Part shown: positions 61,511 through 64,000 of the stretch, piece after piece
Layout of the letters: each line of letters begins with the position of its first letter
Position numbering within the stretch: the stretch's first letter is position 1
Assembly: GCA_018466975.1 (NCBI GenBank)
Contig: CM031559.1
Coordinates: 1,922,001 to 1,986,000 of the forward strand
Direction of reading: 5' to 3'
Length of the DNA: 64,000 nucleotides
Source of the DNA: Sparassis latifolia
Lineage: Eukaryota; Basidiomycota; Agaricomycetes; Polyporales; Sparassidaceae
Position numbers and translations under genes: made by a program
The notes under the pieces: model-generated
What the model was told of the DNA's origin: nothing
The model's database searches: none
Seen by the model: only the letters and a program-made list of their open reading frames with translations

Positions 61511-61805
61511 ATCCATGTATGACTGTAGACAGCCCAGCTGGTGTGCAGAACCTGCTTGATAGGTGTACAGACAGCACCAGAATGGCAGTCCTATTCATCA
61601 GTGGCAGCATCAGGACAAAATGAATCACGACAGAGATTTACTCAGAGATGATGATAATGCATGTAGCATCGTGACGGTTGTCCTGTATAAACTGGAATGA
61701 GTTGATGAAGAGGATAAAGAACATCTAGCCACTGAGCAAGAGGAAGAAGACTGAAGGTGGAGAAGGGAGGAGTTAGGACACTCAAGAACACCTGAGCTAA
61801 CTGGG

Positions 61806-62176
61806 ATGGGCATGGGTGATAATGATGAGGACTATGATTCGCATCCCATCTATCTTCAAGGTGGCAACTCAGACCTGTCTCACTTTGTGCTCATCTGCAC
61901 TTGCCCTTATCTCCACGCATCCCCCATGTTCCTGCTTCTTCCTCAGAGGATGTCACTGAACACCTTGACACACTGTCAAAGCAGCTCGAGTCTGTGCTCG
62001 AACTGTCTCGCTCATTGGAGGTGCAGTATACAAATGCTCCATTGATGATCCTAAATCTTGAAGCAAAGGTGTCTGCATTTGAGACATTGGTGCTTGCTAC
62101 CCACATACAGGTGGATGTACAGAAAGAGAAGACACAGCAGTTGGTGAAAGCTGCTGAGGCTGCCGCACTAAAATGA
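61806..62176 (+). pseudogene. Coiled-coil protein remnant
   Basis: The start MGMGDNDEDYDSHPIYLQGG leads, after a frameshift, into SSEDVTEHLDTLSKQLESVL, ELSRSLEVQY, LNLEAKVSAFETLV and KEKTQQLVKAAEAAALK: heptad-patterned helices of a coiled coil. I recall a similar N-terminus in uncharacterised mushroom proteins but cannot name the family. It may be a host gene fragment caught between the repeats. Confidence 0.45.
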
Positions 62177-62278
62177 CCTATACCTTTGGCACAATCAAGA
62201 GAGGAGGAGTGTGCACCCTTTGGACATGATATCATTGTGTCAGAGACTAATATTGATAGTTTGCAAAAGGTGCAGACT

Positions 62279-62500
62279 TAGTTCACTTTTTTGTTGAGAT
62301 ATTGCTTGGCAGTTTCTCACATCCTCCTTACTTAGTTACTTTTTTGTTGAGATACTGCTTGGCAGTTTCTCACATCCTCCTTACTTAGTTACTTTCTTGT
62401 TCAGGTACTGCTTGGCAGTCTCTCATGTCCTCCTTACTTAGTTACTTTCTTGTTCAGGTTTTGCTCGGAAGTCTCTCACATCCTCCTTACTTGTTATTAC
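62279..62500 (+). repeat. 53-bp tandem repeat, four copies
   Basis: Unit TTAGTTACTTTTTTGTTGAG plus GCTTGGCAGTTTCTCACATC and CTCCTTAC. The period is again 53 bp, but the sequence is unlike the 53-bp array of the KDZ element. No coding potential. Confidence 0.85.
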
Positions 62501-62938
62501 TAGTAAGAACATTCTATGTGTCAATGCAAGTCTTGCTTATAACTGAGACTAGTGATTTGAGTAGACCTGATGCTCATGCTTCAACCAGTGTGCTGTTGTA
62601 GACTATGATTTCCTCCTTGCTCAAACAATGTGATGAAGGCAAGGACAAAAAGTGAGAAGTAACAGCTGACAGCAAGCAGCTATTTTCATTACAATAAAAT
62701 TCAGATAACAGTGTTCATAGTATATGTAGAAAGTACCTACTATAGGTATACAGTCCCAGTGGCTGCCAATTTGGCAGAGAAATAATGAGGTGGATTTGAA
62801 ATACTCGAGGAGTTAACAAAATATCTGACCGTAAATGGACACTGGAGGCAAAAGTGGATGTTCTGCCTTGGAACAGTGTCTGAACATCCAAGGAACAGAT
62901 TACATTTTTGGACATGTCACATGTTCTGAACATGATAA

Positions 62939-63080
62939 GGAACATCTAATATGTCTCGCACAATGTTCCATTGGAGAGCATGCTGGAGACATGTTGCATG
63001 TACCATTCTGGAACATATAATATGTCTCACACAATGTCTCATTGGAGAATGTCCTGCAGACTTGCTGCATGTTTCATTCA
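62939..63080 (+). repeat. 71-bp tandem repeat, two copies plus a partial
   Basis: Unit GGAACATATAATATGTCTCA plus CACAATG ... CATTGGAGA and GCTGCATG. A partial copy precedes it from about 62870. It may be the subterminal array of a further KDZ-type element, because KDZ end sequence follows at 63333. Confidence 0.7.
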
Positions 63081-63332
63081 GGAACATTTATCATTTTGCT
63101 ACTATATTCTGGGCTTGTCTCTTGATGCAATATGCTCTGTATAATAAGGATTTTCCATGGCCAAACACATTACATTTCTGGCTGCCATTAATTTTCAGAA
63201 CATTGTGAGAAGATGTTAGGTGCTCCTACTCCAAACATATAAGATGTCCTGGGCACCAAGAACATTTGCAGTACATGTATGATACATACTAAAATTTTAC
63301 TAAAATTTTACATGTACTACAAATGATTGTGT

Positions 63333-63440
63333 CATGGCTAAGAGCTTCTCAGGTGTCAGACTGACCATGATACCTGTGTAAGTCCCATGACCTTATAGGG
63401 GAAGTACCTGACCAAGGGAAGGCCATGAAGGGCTAATACC
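63333..63440 (+). repeat. Truncated KDZ end fragment
   Basis: CATGGCTAAGAGCTTCTCAG followed by GTGTCAGACTGACCATG repeats the inner part of the KDZ end at 63870-63912 in the same orientation, but without a CACTTCAGGG terminus in front. Confidence 0.65.
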
Positions 63441-63814
63441 TAGGAACATCCAATAGTCATCCTGTTTAACCCTGTGTTATCCTATTGCCATAGGAAATCT
63501 ATGGAGTTCCTTGGTCATTATCACCTGTCACATGATGGTAGGGGTCAATATCTATTTCCCACTAAACTGTATGGGAATAACCATGGAAACATTTGTGAAT
63601 ATAGTTGTGGGTTATTATATAATGATTCAGCCTGTTCAGAATGTCCAACTGCAAGTACCTTGCCACCTTGTCTGAAGTGTGCTATTGCTTTTGCACAAAC
63701 TTTTTGTGGGTCATTCTTGAGTAGTTCACTAAGTTCATCGCTTGTCAAACTATGCACAGTAAATGGACACTGTCCTTCCAATGTACCTTAATCTGGCTTG
63801 AGATCATTTACTGC

Positions 63815-64000
63815 CACTTCAGGGTACCCTTTATCTTTAGCTCTTAGCAATAAGCTCTTCTATAGTATGTCATAGCTAAGAGCTTCTTAAGTGTCAGACT
63901 GACCATGGTACCTATTATGTCTCAGGACATTCTGTGGGATTGCTCAGGGTATAGATAGGGTATAGGCTGAGTGTATGGGATGATTATTATGTGGAATATC
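63815..64000 (+). mobile_element. KDZ element terminus running out of the window
   Basis: CACTTCAGGGTACCC begins at 63815, then CTTTAGCTCTTAGC, the hairpin partner GCTAAGAGC and GTGTCAGACTGACCATGGTA. It matches the ends described at 460, 30880 and 58349. The octamer before it, TTTACTGC (63807-63814), should be its target duplication, testable only with sequence to the right. Confidence 0.8.

Overview
The window is nuclear DNA of a filamentous basidiomycete, most likely an Agaricomycete. The evidence is the mix of gene families (KDZ and Plavaka DNA transposases, a FunK1-type fungal kinase, chromodomain Ty3/gypsy elements), short GT-AG introns of about 50-75 nt, and fragments related to eIF5 and Prp8. 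I found no clearly intact, expressed housekeeping gene. The 64 kb is a nest of transposons inserted into one another and into decayed gene copies, as expected of a heterochromatic or accessory region.

Layout. (1) 1-18010: a degenerate Prp8-like gene on the minus strand, split by a 15.4-kb KDZ (Kyakuja-Dileera-Zisupton) transposon at 460-15857. The transposon has a perfect 8-bp target duplication and lies inside a Prp8 intron. It has long terminal inverted repeats with internal 39-bp and 53-bp tandem arrays, a multi-exon accessory gene (minus), duplicated non-coding blocks, a captured N-terminal eIF5 fragment, and a nearly complete nine-exon KDZ transposase (plus). (2) 18720-19640: a broken FunK1 kinase. 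(3) 20181-26847: a Plavaka (CACTA-like) element with a transposase (minus) and a divergent companion gene (plus). (4) 26848-32649: AT-rich DNA holding an old gypsy integrase/chromodomain relic that contains a 317-bp KDZ-type miniature element. (5) 32655-47289: a gypsy retrotransposon with 5-bp target duplication TAGCC and extra small genes after pol; a 6.66-kb non-coding foldback element (40096-46757) is inserted in its 3' LTR. (6) 47290-57870: unidentified remnants, an LTR fragment, one plausible hypothetical gene (49223-50202), and a second, minus-strand gypsy element of a different lineage (50643-56668). (7) 57872-59447: a long near-perfect palindrome made of KDZ-type ends and a tRNA-like sequence. 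(8) 59648-64000: the 3' part of a second KDZ transposase with its own 84-bp array, further short arrays, and another KDZ terminus running out of the window at 63815.

Together the pieces show layered transposition: old gypsy copies, then Plavaka, gypsy and KDZ insertions, then foldback and miniature elements inside those. Across unrelated element families most premature stops are TGA or TAG at positions where the protein family has Arg or Trp. This fits C-to-T decay of methylated cytosines. The KDZ element at 460-15857 looks youngest because its target duplication and outermost inverted repeats are practically unmutated.
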